DNA from: Rostrohypoxylon terebratum
Taxonomy: Eukaryota > Ascomycota > Sordariomycetes > Xylariales > Hypoxylaceae
Reading direction: 5' to 3'
NCBI GenBank assembly: GCA_022497145.1
Contig: MU385889.1
Location: forward strand, 186,001 to 250,000
Length of the DNA: 64,000 nucleotides
Within the stretch, counting starts at the first letter, position 1, and each line of letters opens with the position of its first letter. A program made the position numbers and the translations under genes. Shown in pieces: positions 35,671-47,304 of the stretch. The notes under the pieces are model-generated. The model was not told the DNA's origin. It did no database searches and saw only the letters and a list, made by a program, of their open reading frames with translations.

Positions 35671-36590
35671 TTAAACACCTTCCCGGGAGTATAAAGAACC
35701 CATCATCTCATTCATCTCATGTTTAAAGTCGACAACCTTGTTCAGCCGTTGGAACACGGTATTATACTTTCTACCGATAAGTTGGCCAAATTCAACATAT
35801 TCCAATCCCTGGGGCCTGAGGTCTTCCTCATACATGAAATGTTGGTTGAGGTATTTATGTACTATCTCGATACAATCTATTGTGTTTAACAATAGAGGAA
35901 GCTTTTCTTTTTTTTTCCCTCACCTATCATAGGTGATGCGAGCCTTCAGCTGGAACTGTCATCCCAACTCGCATCTCAGATGGCCCTACAGGAGGTGAAA
36001 GGTGGTTAAACAAGTTCAGCCGATTTCCCCAACATCAAGACCTCCACCGTTTCACGATGACCCTTGTACACACCGTTGCGTAATCGACACAAGCATCCTT
36101 GTTAGGCAAGGGGATCGTCCATTCATTTTTACCGTTTACCATGCCGGGCTGCCAGGGGTGAGAGATCACCATCATGTTGTCGATCCGCGCGGTAGCATCG
36201 AGAGAGACAACGGACTCCAATTGAGAAGTTTCAGCTTGCCAAGACCTCGCGATACTCCCTTGCCAAGCATTCGATCTTGAAACATCAGATCTTGCAACAT
36301 GAGTTTAATTCTTCTTTTCGGGCGCACATTTAATTAGTTAGTTCTATCCTGCTGTCGTAAGCCTCATTTAACATACATATTACAAGTGAAGTCTTCCTCG
36401 CATGGGTGCATGCAATCCGATTCTTCGTTTATATATCTTGCTCCGATGTTTCGTAAATCATCCGAGCGGAACAGCATTATGTTCTCACGATGCCAATCAC
36501 CATGTAGGTATTCAACATTCCTAATCACAAACAAGGAATGGTCCGAAATGTTATCATGTGAGTGATGTGATATGTATTATGTAGATATTA
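35671..36590 (-). pseudogene. Possible decayed gene with kinase/phosphotransferase-like motif
   Basis: A minus-strand frame ending near 36386 reads ...RNVEYLHGDWHRENIMLF, resembling the catalytic loop HGDxHxxN of APH/choline-kinase-like and related kinase folds. It stops about 40 residues later. Two further minus-strand protein-like fragments follow (HPWQPGMVNGKNEWTIPLPN at about 36035-36310, and YVEFGQLIGRKYNTVFQRLN at 35671-35892), separated by stops and without clear splice sites. No ATG-led intact gene can be built. Identity rests on one motif, so this is tentative. Confidence 0.3.
35920..35936. repeat. Perfect 8-bp-arm palindrome
   Basis: TCACCTAT, one C, then ATAGGTGA. Confidence 0.9.
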
Positions 36591-36918
36591 TAGACCTTCT
36601 AAATCATCAAAAAAGTCCACAATTCCTGTCTTGCCCAATCCCTATTTTCCAATCCAAAGAAGCCAGCGGCACTTGATCAAAGTCCGAGAAAAAGTTAAAC
36701 CCGAAAGACCCCTTACCTCTTAACGCCCCTTTAGAAAGCCCCAATGTGTGTGATACAAATAGATAGAAATACGAATGAGCAATGACCCAACTCCCTGACC
36801 CCTGACCCGTGTCAAACTCCAAAATGGCCGGCGCCAATGTGTATAGGTACCTTGTAGTATAGATAAGAGATTATAGTAAAAGAATAGGGCGATATGAAGC
36901 AATAGGCGGGACGTTAGA

Positions 36919-39900
36919 TCACAAGAACCTTTGGCCATCATCCATAACCGCCGTTGGTGCATTCTGCCCACTATGTGTCCGACTCAGGCTTGGGTGCGGA
37001 TGCGGATGCGAAAGCTTCCGCATAGAGTGAACGGGATACACTGTATCCGAAGCATCTCCGCTTTCCTCGCGAGAGCGTTTGCGTCCAGCGACTTGCGCAG
37101 CGCTACCATGGTGTTGTTGTTGTTGTTGGTGGTGGTACACCTGCTGTGTGGATCTTAGCGGTGTTAATCCCGTTCCACCGCCAGCGCCGCCACTCCCTAA
37201 GTTCAGCGAGAAATCCCGAGTATCTACATCCCAGGAAGATCGTTCGCCGCCTTGCCAGGCCCAAGGGTCTTGAGGTACACCGGAGGCAGATTGTGGGTGT
37301 GGGTAGTGTATGTATTTATCATCGCTCCAGTGTCCGGTGCTCGCGCGGCTCAGACTATTATCACGGGAGTCTTGACCGACGACGCTGTTTGGTGCTGTAG
37401 CCCATAAGGCCTCCCCAGACCCTGCACTCGTAGTCGCGCTTGTTAGACCGCCAGCGTCGGCCCAAGTGACACCGTATGCGGGATTCCAACCCGTGCCGCT
37501 CATTCCTCCTACTCCTACATCGAGGCCCAACCCTCCTGCCTCATGGGCCGGCGTCCAGTCCGCTCCCGTTGGGTCCTCATATGTTGAGACCGGCACTCCG
37601 AGGTCGGAGAGATATGGGTCTGTGTTGCTACTGCCTGTATTGTGGTGGTGGCTTGCGATTGCCGGGATCTCCGTCGTGCCAGCGCCGCTTGTCCCGTCTG
37701 ATATGAAGCCAAGATGGTGATGCAGAGTAGAATCCGCACTGCCACTGTCATCGAAGCTATGCGGGTACCCACCCGTCAGTGACGCCGTTGGTGGCGGCGT
37801 GACCAGTCCATTGTCAAACCCGTCGAGCAGATCTAAGCCGGGTGGTATATGTGCATGTTGTTGGTGGTGTCCATGACTCTGACCCTGGTGTGGGTGTGAG
37901 CGTTGACGCGATTGCCCCGGTAATGTACTGGGAACTGGCAACGGTGCATCGTATGCCGCGCTTAGGTTCTCATGCATAGCTGCATGAACGTGAGCTTGGT
38001 AGCCAGGGTTAGGCGACATGACGCTGTCGCGAGAGACAGGCGGGGCGCCCGACTGGTACGCACGCTGCTGGTGGTACTCGGATGTAGGGTCGACTTTGGT
38101 AAGGAATTTCCAGTTTGTGCCTGCGGCTACGGTTGCTGTCTTTCCCTTGTCGTCCATGTGTTCATGCACTGGGGTAAATGTCCATAGGACGACAGCACGC
38201 CGGGTCCATCCCCGCTTGCTGTTCTCGTTGCTGCTGCTGCTAGCAGTTGTGGCGGTGGTTCCATCGTTAGGAGCAGACCAGATTTCTTGGTACATGGCAA
38301 CCTGAGACAAGAGCTCCTTTGGCGTCGGCATTTGGTTGCCTCCTGTCTTACTGCTAGCGTCATCTTCTTTCTTCACCGCACGATCGCCACGGGAGGGCCG
38401 CTGTCCCTTGCGTGCCTCCTGTTCTCGCGCCCTTCGCTCTCGCTCTGCGGTGACGTAGGGGGCTAACTTGATAAAAGTGTTAGCCCAGCTAGCGGCCGGG
38501 AACGGGACGCCAATGGTGTCCCTACTGCCGCGGGAGGCACAGTCGCATCTTCCGACACCGTTACACCCCACACGATGCGAGACAATGACCTCAACTGGGT
38601 TGCTCCGGTCCCAGAAATCTGGCTCCGAACCGGAGATGTGTAGCTCATCAGGCTTCATAACAGAAGTCACCGACCTCCAGCTGTGGTTGTGTAGCTCGGG
38701 GCGGTTGATCGAGAGCTCGACCATGCCGTTGAGCTCTGAGCCGTCAGGAAATTTTGACGTCGCGTGCAAGTCGAGCGTCACATCAAACTGGAATGTATCG
38801 CAGGGACCGACTACGCAACGAGATGTGCGCTCGTCGGAAGGGTGCGTGTCTTCTAATGCTGAGAGGAGTTTCTCCTTCAACTCTGGGAATTGGACATCCC
38901 ATCTGTTGGAGATGTCCTTGATGGAAGAAGATTCCTTTTGCGAGATTGATCTGGTGTATTCGTGTAGAAGTACCGTCGGCTGGTCCCCATTTCGAGGCAA
39001 ATCTTTGTAGTCCTTGCCATCGTTCAGCTTGAGATGAGGGTAATCAGACTCTCCGAGCCAGTGACCGTTGGATGTGTAGCCCGTAACTTGCTTTTTAGTT
39101 GTACCGTCGTCTAACTTAACGTGTTTCTCCTTTAAGCTAACCTGAGATGACGAAACGAAGATCCAGCATTGCTTCGGACGCAGAAAGACGTCGTTGTCGG
39201 CGCTTAAGAGGCGGGCAAAATATTCATAGTTAGGCCGTTCATCAGGTAAACGCCCGTCAGCTATAGATATCAACACCCTGTTGTTCTTGAAAGATTCGGT
39301 ATCGTCATCATCCCTTAATAACTTTCTGTCCTCTTCCTTGGGATCTCTCTTGCTTGGGAAGATGAAGTGGACTGGAGAGAGAAAGTTAGCCGTAAACCTC
39401 GCCAACACATAGGTGGCATGATAAACTCGGGTTGCTTACAAGTTACTAATGTGGCGAAGAAGCCCTTCAACACTTGAATGTGACTTGACACCTGCTTTCG
39501 TCCTCGGTACATAGGGTGAGGTTTTCCATCTGGGCCTTTCTCCCTCTGTTGTCTGTTCGGGATGACCTCGCCGTTCTGTGGAGGATGCAATAGCCAGTGG
39601 TAGATCCAAAGGTATTCGGTGATGAGCATGTTACGCCCATATAGAATTGTCTTTGAGCTGAATTTCTTGCGACCCATTTGAGGGATTAGGAGAAGAGCTG
39701 TCATTAAAATTAGCCTTTGCACCTCCGGAAGTAGAGGTAATGCTTACCATCGAGAAAGGCGTCCTCTAACCACAAAGGCCATATCGGTTGTTCCTTCTCA
39801 AGCTCCTTTTGCATTACTTTATTACGATAGTCGGCGAAATGTTTGTACGCGTAGATGGGGTTCTTGCTACCCCTCGGATAACCCATTGGTGATTCTCGTA

Positions 39901-40183
39901 ATGATACATCTCGGTGTAAAGAACGTCCGCCGCGAAGGCTTGTCCCGTAACTCGAGGTCAAAGCCTGCGTAGGGACTATAGGTGGTGTTGGTATAGGATG
40001 GATAGGTGGTGATAAGGAGTGATTACAAAGTGCTAGAGCAGCAATATTATGTGCTTGGACATTGCCCGTAGATTCGCCAAGAGGCGTTCGTGTCATGGGC
40101 ATTACTTCGTGCTCTGTCTCGTACGCATAGTCTGATGCTGGGGAATATCTCTGAGAAGGAAGGACAGGTCGTGGGTGTTCCAT
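36919..40183 (-). CDS. abaA: TEA/ATTS-domain transcription factor AbaA (Tec1 family)
   Basis: Exons are complement(39748..40183, 39440..39697, 36919..39371), giving 1048 aa; introns are 50 and 68 nt. Splicing rebuilds WLEDAFLDALLLIPQMGRKK from exon 1 and 2, then YGRNMLITEYLWIYHWLLHP and RGRKQVSSHIQVLKGFF, a complete TEA domain (about residues 130-225). Exon 3 continues FHFIFPSKRD. The start MEHPRPVLPSQRY was chosen because the frame further upstream looks like leader. The C-terminal two thirds are Gly/Ser/His/Gln-rich, with HHQQQQQHH near the end and a basic GRKRSREES. AbaA proteins are nuclear regulators of conidiophore (phialide) development that bind CATTCY sites. This copy is longer than the roughly 800-residue Aspergillus protein, mainly through low-complexity sequence. 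Confidence 0.9.
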
Positions 40184-41046
40184 CTTGAACGAAAGTATGA
40201 TGGAAGACAAAAAGAATGCTTCATAAAAAGAGCGAGAATTCAAGAGAATGCCTGGAGGGATCTCAAGAACGTTGGGAAGCAGAACAAGATATGTGAGGAG
40301 GAATGGCAGTGGCAAGCGAGAATGCTTATTACTATTAAGTCTAGATACGATATCTTGGTTGAGAGTGTTGGTATGGAAGAGAGGGTCATCATATCTTATA
40401 GATATCTCATTCACTGCTTCGTGTCTACTCGACTACATGTCTAAGAGGACAGCAATATTTGTGCCCTGAAGGAATACTTGAGCCCTAGAAGCGCCTCCTA
40501 GGAGTAGGAGACTTCCAAGGGCGCCTTGAAGCAAATGCTCCAAATAGTATAGACGCCATGATCCACAAGATCGAGAGGCGCTCGACGTCTTCCGTATAGG
40601 GTGCGCGCAATTGGCACGCAAGGAAACTAGGAACAAGGTGATAACAAGTAGCAGCAATAGACTCACCGTGGGAATGCTCCAATTTCCTATTATGGAGACT
40701 TTCTCTTACCCTTCTCGGGCCGGTCGTTGTTGAAACCCTCGTGAGATTTGCGGGGGGAATGTGACTTTGATTAACGTACCCATACAAGATCATCGAGTCA
40801 GGGACTTGTAGACATTCAATCGAGAGGGGTTTTCGCAGTATCTCAAAGGAGGGGTGGATTCTGCAAGCTATTGCAGTGCCGAACTCCTGGTGTCAGTTAA
40901 GCAGCCCCAGATTCGTCAATGCGACCCTCTCCTTAACAAGGGATAACGCAACGAACCACCACCCCTAGCTCCCAACGTGGCAATCGCTGCACTCCTTCGG
41001 TAGCAAAGCCAGGCACGAAGCCAAGAGTATAGACATTAATTAACCG
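40184..41046. promoter_or_regulatory. Upstream region of abaA
   Basis: This 0.86-kb spacer is the abaA promoter and the 3' flank of MRD1. Two + strand matches to the BrlA response element (MRAGGGR) occur: AGAGGGG at 40823-40829 and CAAGGGA at 40937-40943. The motif is short and expected often by chance, and BrlA control outside Eurotiales is uncertain. Confidence 0.3.
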
Positions 41047-43858
41047 CTAGACCTCCCCTTCGTCCTCATCCCCTCCTAAGGTAACCTTTTTGCGTCCTCC
41101 CCCTGTGAGCTGTTGCAGGGCAATTCTGCTAGCTTGGCCGCCCACCCTCTTCTGCATCTTTGCGATTTCCTCTTCTGGGTCAATTGATTCCGCTTCTGCA
41201 TATTGAAGGATAAGTCTTCGTCCCAATAGATGGGTATCTTGTAAGGCTAGCATTGCAGACTCTGCCTCCTTTGCAGAAACAAACTCTGCGAAAGCAAAAC
41301 CTTTACTAGTAGCATTGAATTTTTTAGGTATGCGGACTGATTTAAGCTGGCCATACGTGCTTAGAAGTGTCCGAATATCATTTTTGTTAGTCTGGAAGGG
41401 GACGTTCTTAATTACGATCTTGGTCCTTTGGTTCGCAGCCTTCTTTGCGTTGTCCTCTTGTCTTCTTTCTTCAGCGGCGTCGCGCCCACGGTGCGAAGCT
41501 CTAACTTGGAGTTTGTGTGCTCTGAGGGAATGACCGTCCATCACCTTGAGAGCCGCTTCAGCAGCTGCTTTGTTAGCAAATGAGACAAATCCAAATCCCA
41601 TGCTCAACACCTGGCCAGGTTTCTTGGGGTCTTTCTTGGTCTTCACTTGAGCAGATCTGAAACCCTCCAGGTGTTTAAATTCGTCTGCGAGTTCTTGAGT
41701 AGTCGTATCCCAATGGAGGTTCTTCACAAATAAAGAAGTTGACTCAACAGATTCTTGGCTGTCTTGCTCTAGAAGCTCTGACACAGACAACTTCTGGACA
41801 CCACTGGGCTCTTTGATGGCTTGGCCCACATCATCTTGTTGCTCCTTACCCACAAACAAGTTCTTTGGTGCCTTCTCGAGGAATAATATGGATTCCTTAA
41901 ATCGGCGATAAGCCAACTTTGTGAATGCTGCCTTAGCCTGAGGACCTTGAGCAAACTGAACAATAGCAATTGTCCCTGTGGGTGGCATGAGCACTTTGAG
42001 TACCTGTCCGTGCTCCTCAAAAAGAGCCCTGATCTCTTCTATTGAAGTGCCGTAAGGGAAATTTTTCACCAAGATAGCTGTATCACCTCGCGGACCTGAC
42101 TTAAAAGCGTCCAGATCGACACCATTAGCCACCAAATAAGCTTTCGTGTCTTGAATCGTCGAAGTTTCGGCGATCGCTTGCTTCACGGCTGCATCAGAAT
42201 TGGTTGGGTCAAGTAATTCTGCCTTGGAGATCCCCAGACGATCGGCAACGGATGCGTTCACAGCATCCTGGCTCATGTAGAGCGAGTTCCAATTGAATCT
42301 AGACTCCGCAGCCTTGGCTCTTTTCTTGATCAGATTTTGCTGCTTCAACGGCAACTTAGACAATGCGAACTCATCCAAGTTGTGATCACGTTTTGCCGAA
42401 GCTGGCAAAACGTGTAAGATCCTTCCCTGAAAGGAAGATCGATCTACCTGGAATGCTTTCACTGCGTCGTCTGCGCTAGCAAATAAAACAAAGCCAATTC
42501 CCTTATTGTTATTCGAGTCTCTCATTGGCACGTGTACCTATCGTCATTTTAGCAGGAATGAAATGTAGCTGACTGACGGAAATTAATGACGAAGGGGGTT
42601 GATTCTCAGACACGAAGCATCTACTAAAATACTGGCCCAGGCCTCTCATCAGATACCATTTGGTATCAGCTGTCCCTATCTGGGGTTCATCATAGAAAAT
42701 TAAAAGGATCACGAGTAATGCTAGGGAATCTTACCTCTTCAACAGTACCATATCGCGCAAAGTATGATCTGAGTTCATCCTCAGTAGCCGAGTATGGTAA
42801 ATTCCGAGCAAATAACCTTTTGGTCTTGCGAACCGTATCCAGATCGCCGTCTTTTGGTTCTTCAACAGCTTCATCTAAATCCGAGCGTTGACCTTGATCG
42901 TCCATATCTTGGTCTTCATCCACAGTCGCATCGATAATCTCGGGCTGTTCTGCCTCTCGGCTTGGTGGTTGGCGTGGTGGTAGGGGTGGCGTTACCTCCG
43001 CAGCCCCAGGTGTAGGGGTAATGTCCTCCACATCAACCAAATCAAGTAGTCTGTTTGTCCGCGATCTTAACCAGTCGTCATCCGTAGCAACAGGCACGTG
43101 AGTCGCAGCCTCGGTAGAACTAGGCGCATCCGGCAATGTCTGTTCTATGGGGGGATCCTCGTCCTTCTCGACTTCCTCACGAGTTTGGGTATCCGTTACA
43201 CCCACTACACTCTTTGACGGCTGTGTAGAATCTGAAGGCTGGCTTTTCTTTCGCCGGCTTGGTACAACTTCGTATTCATCGTCTGACTCCCCCTCGACAA
43301 CAGCAAGAGCTGCATATTTTGCAGGGGGTTCTTCTGTAGGCTCTACGCCAATTCCATGTATCGTGCTTGTAGAAGCTTTTGCAGGCTGCATGACATTCAA
43401 GAACTCTTGTAATTTTGGATCGGATTCATCGAGTACATCTCGCTTCCTCTTCTTCGCATTCTCGATTGTAGCATCCGGTTCCGCAGAAGGTGTGGAAGTC
43501 TGAGGTATGTTCGTGCTAGCCTTTAGTCCAGGTCCATGTCTGCTTCCTTTTATCTTAGACAACGAAGGGTCTGCGATCTGCAGGCAATGTTAGCATAAGC
43601 CAACCAGTGTTGTGGAAAGACCCTACTAACAGGTTTTGCTAACTCGACGGTAATCTTGGACATCCGCACAAAGGAGCGATTGAAATATTTGACTGCTGCA
43701 GCAGCCTCTTGCGAGTCCTTATAACCAACATATCCAATCCTTCGATGTGGTATCAGCTTGACGTCTGTGATATGACCTTTGGACGCAAAATGCTTGCGTA
43801 AATCGGCCTCGTTAAGATTTGGTGGCAGACCTTTCACGAAGATTCTAGACGAATCCAT
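41047..43858 (-). CDS. MRD1: Multiple RNA-binding domain protein Mrd1 (pre-rRNA processing)
   Basis: Exons are complement(43631..43858, 42735..43577, 41047..42537), giving 853 aa; introns are 53 and 197 nt. Five RRMs are visible: RRM1 from MDSSRIFVKGLPPNL (residues 5-75), RRM2 from KRLFARNLPYSATEDEL (about 323-400, split by intron 2), RRM3 from TAILVKNFPYG (about 510-580), RRM4 from TSLFVKNLHWD (about 624-705) and RRM5 from KIVIKNVPFQ (about 730-805). An acidic, disordered linker separates RRM1 and RRM2. Mrd1 binds pre-rRNA and the U3 region of the small-subunit processome and is needed for early 35S cleavages. Intron 2 carries a candidate C/D snoRNA (separate entry). The gene shares a 760-bp divergent promoter with LC8. 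Confidence 0.95.
42600..42700 (-). ncRNA. Candidate intron-encoded C/D box snoRNA (25S 2'-O-methylation guide)
   Basis: On the MRD1 coding strand, inside intron 2, boxes occur in order: C (ATGATGA, 42687-42693), D' (CTGA, 42666-42669), C' (CTGATGA, 42646-42652) and D (CTGA, 42606-42609). A short terminal stem (TTC with GAA, 42695-42697 and 42603-42605) closes it. The 12 nt directly before D' (42670-42681, AGATAGGGACAG) are complementary to CUGUCCCUAUCU, a conserved segment of fungal 25S rRNA. The fifth nucleotide from D' pairs with the first C of CCC. From memory this is yeast 25S Cm2337, guided by snR64, which would make this its counterpart. No target is recognised for the guide before the D box. 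It would mature by splicing, debranching and exonuclease trimming. Confidence 0.75.
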
Positions 43859-44618
43859 GGTACCAGGTAGTATTTTCTGATATTATTGATTCATGACAAG
43901 GCGATGAAAATGTATGTCCTGTGAAAAGTTGTTGAGCTTGCTCATTACTATGAAAAACGACTGAAGTATTGATGATCAATTGAAGGGAAAGAAAGAAAAA
44001 AAAGTTCTCGGTTTTCGTATCGGAGAAAACGGGATTGGTTATCGACACGTGATATAGTTCATATAGCGCATCCTAAACCCACCTGCGGCTCTTCAGCCCC
44101 ACCTTCCCCCATGGATCTGATTTAAGAACTGCTTATGTAACTTGGCTAGAGGCCCTCTAAACGTGCAGTAGCCAATAGAAGTCAAAAGAAAGACAAGGTT
44201 TATGTAATTTTCAGGTCCCAGGAACCAATAGAAGGGGATCGTCCAAGCAAAAAGCTACCTAGTAGGATTGGATTTCATTTATTATTAACAAACACGCGAC
44301 TTTGGGCACTAACCAAATCATTCACCTACACGCCGACCATCAACAACCCGTGCTCCGTTGCTGACTTGACATTTAAATCGACCACCTTGGAGAGATTGAA
44401 TACCGACCTCTGCGCTTGACTACAATATCGTCTATTTTTTATACACGTTACTTTTGCTATTAAACCATCACTTCATGTATGTTGTCGAATTTCGGTTTAT
44501 ACACTATATCGACCGTTTAACTATCCCCTACAGGGCAGAGCCTCGCTTGCTAACTACCATACCTGGAACAGAATCGATTAGCCATTAGCCATTACATCAT
44601 CGACGTCGAACCGACAAC
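43859..44618. promoter_or_regulatory. Shared divergent promoter MRD1 / LC8
   Basis: 760 bp between two divergent starts; no separate gene seen. It should hold both core promoters; no specific factor site can be called with confidence. Confidence 0.5.
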
Positions 44619-45239
44619 ATGGCAGAGCAACAATCGCCCCCGCCGGGCGGAAGCCGTGACAAGCTTGAAGGTCCGTCGTTATCGAATCAGAAGGAGACTG
44701 CTTGACTAACATAACCCTTCAACATAGCCCAAATTAAATCGGCGGACATGGTTAGAATTGGTTGATAACAAAAAAGGAGTTCTGCGTAGGCTAACATACA
44801 AGTCTAGACTGAGGATATGCAGCAAGAGGCCATCGATGTTGGTAGGTATCAGCTGTACACGGTCTTCAAAGTCTACAAATCCACATTCTAATATCATGTG
44901 AACAGCTCAGGAAGCTATGGGCAAGTACACCATCGAGAAGGACATCGCACAGCACATCAAGCGCACGGTAAGCACGCCTATAGCGCCCAGGTTTCAGCAG
45001 CACGGTAGTCATCAGCTGGGATACTAATACCAATATGCCAGTTCGACGAGCGCAAGGGTCCAACTTGGCATTGCATAGTGGGACGAAACTTCGGCAGCTT
45101 CGTCACTCACGGTATATCTTCCTTAATACCAAATATCAACAACTGAATACATGTCAGAGCTAATGATGTCGCAGAGACAAAGCACTTCATCTACTTTTAC
45201 CTCGGACACTGCGCTATCTTGTTATTCAAGACACAGTAG
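44619..45239 (+). CDS. Dynein light chain LC8 (DYNLL type)
   Basis: Six small exons: 44619..44670, 44728..44750, 44808..44841, 44906..44967, 45042..45111 and 45175..45239, giving 101 aa. All junctions are in phase, with introns of 57-74 nt. The product has IKSADMTEDMQQEAIDVA, IEKDIAQHIKRTFDERKGPT, WHCIVGRNFGSFVTHE and FYLGHCAILLFKTQ, essentially the whole LC8 fold including the dimerising strand and the peptide-binding groove. LC8 is a dimerisation hub of cytoplasmic dynein and many other complexes. The N-terminal extension (MAEQQSPPPGGSRDK) is a little longer than in animal LC8. Its highly split structure (five introns in 306 coding bases) makes it invisible to simple frame searches. Confidence 0.95.
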
Positions 45240-46571
45240 AACGATAGCCTTAGAATGAGGGACCTAGTTGAATTTTTCAACCACCGACCCCGACATCCTA
45301 CAGCTTTCAGCCTCGGCCCTCCACAAGCATATGATGTTTAGGATCGTCATAATCGCAGGGACAGGGATTTCAAAGGCATGAATTTGGCGATTACTCAACC
45401 TCCTGGTGTTGTTGCTTATGTAATTCGATCGAAGTAGGGAAATGGGTTGTTGTACGTCTTGTCATCTCCATAAACCGTCAATAGAGAAGACAAAAGGGTA
45501 TATCAAAATAGCAGATGTGTCATGTGAAGCATACTGAGGCTCGACCAACCAGTTGTAGATATTTCACAGAAGTGCGGTGACAAACTTTGGACGGCCACGC
45601 CAGCAAAGACTAACCCCAAGGTTTATGTTTTTCTTTTGTCCACTACTATTTCTCTCCAGGTGACGCGTATACCTACATAGGACATGAAGCCAGTTCTGGG
45701 CGGCAGTGTAGCTTTCCGGGGTCCACTTCCGGAAACCAACAGCGGGTAGAAGCATCAAGCTTTTTTTTTTTTTTTGTATATCTCCGGGTTAAATACACAC
45801 ATCCATGGATATACCAGGGTACGAGATTAGCCAACCGTCAGTGACGTCCTCCCTACTTAGAGATATGCATTTCATCAACCTGAGTTCCCGGACCTTTTAC
45901 AAATGTGTGAAAATTGACGAATGAATATGTACCGATTACGGACCACGGATCGGCGCTCAGCATTCAAAATCTTGTGACGAATAACAAGTAGGACAGGAGC
46001 ACAGGCTATCAGACTATGTGGCGCCTCACTTGATCACGACTTGTCCTTATTAGGGTGCTATTATCATAGCGTACTAATACAAAACCAATCACATGGACGA
46101 GGCCCTTTTTAACATGTGCGTACTTCAAGGTCAGAAATACGTAAGCACAATATATTGCGTTAGATAATTAGGTACTAATGTTTCTCATATTTCTATCCAT
46201 GGATGTTTCTAAGAGATTGTGTACCTAGTAACTCACAGCGAGTGCAAACCTTGAAGGAATAAGAGTACACTCCGTGTTACTAAATAAGGTTTCTAGATTG
46301 GCATTGCGTGGACGAAAGAGGGGCTAGTAACATTTAACATAAACCTGGGGTTTTACGTACCGACCTAAGGTCGATCCAAAGACAACCTTGAAGTTGCCCA
46401 GATGGTTACTACCTAGTACCTAGGACCTAGGTACTAGAGGTAGGCATGTAGAATGTAGAATTCGCCCTGTGGTGTGTTGAGAGGTACAAAACAATCATAC
46501 CACGGGAGAGGAACCGCAACTCCCCCGACGTCGCACTACCGAACCTTGCGAACTTTATCTATCACATCCAT

Positions 46572-46602
46572 AACTTCCAAGGTTCCAAGGTTCCAAGGTT
46601 CT
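46572..46602. repeat. TTCCAAGG octamer repeat
   Basis: Three to four tandem copies of TTCCAAGG. A similar TTGGAA/CCTTGA cluster occurs near 12580. Confidence 0.85.
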
Positions 46603-47279
46603 TGCATGGTGATTTGCTGTCCTCGGTTGTCCTTAGACTTTAGTAGGTATCCATGTCCACTATCCTTCAAGGTTTGGTGTCCATAGTACTTGTCTAGGTA
46701 CGTACAATACATCATGGATGCATACTGGAGCACAATGTTATATGTACCAAGGTAGGAGGTATCCATGGATAGTATCAACTGCTCAGGTGATATATCAGTT
46801 CTTCTCAAAGTTTGTAAAAAGTAAAAAAAGTTTTTTTCTTCTTTTGGAAAAAAAAAACGGCCTCAATCTAACATCCATCCCATTTCCAACTCTTACAAAA
46901 GTCGCACACCACCAACTTCTCTTCCCGAGTTCCGCCCGCCCGTCTACCGGCCTTGATGGATGGTATGTAACAAGGGAATTTGCTGATGTAGGTACGGCAT
47001 GATTAGAATCAATATTTCGCCGGGCTAAGAGGGGGAACCTATCCGATTCAACCGTCGACAGTTTTATGGTCGATCATAAAACCATCAAACTGATAATAAT
47101 CATCCTTCGCTTGAGGCTACTCGTCTTGGTAAGCGATACCAATTCAACCCATTTCAAGCCATGCCAAGCCTAAGCTATCAATTCATAAGCAAACAAAGTT
47201 CCTGAACTTCCTGAACGACTAGCCAGCTGCTAGCTTGAGAAAGTGCTAGACCATCCATACCTTAAATATACAAAATCGA

Positions 47280-47304
47280 GCACTAGGAGCACTAGGAGCA
47301 CTAG
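47280..47304. repeat. GCACTAGGA nonamer repeat
   Basis: Two full copies plus GCACTAG. Confidence 0.85.

Larger units (their letters stand above)
33308..36918. other. 3.6-kb spacer with a candidate decayed gene
   Basis: The left part (33308-34100) is the promoter and leader of the HSWVEQ gene. Protein-like minus-strand fragments lie at 35671-36590, together with a perfect 17-bp palindrome at 35920-35936. The right end is the 3' flank of abaA. Short frames elsewhere, for example 34581-34949 (+), have no supporting features. Confidence 0.5.
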
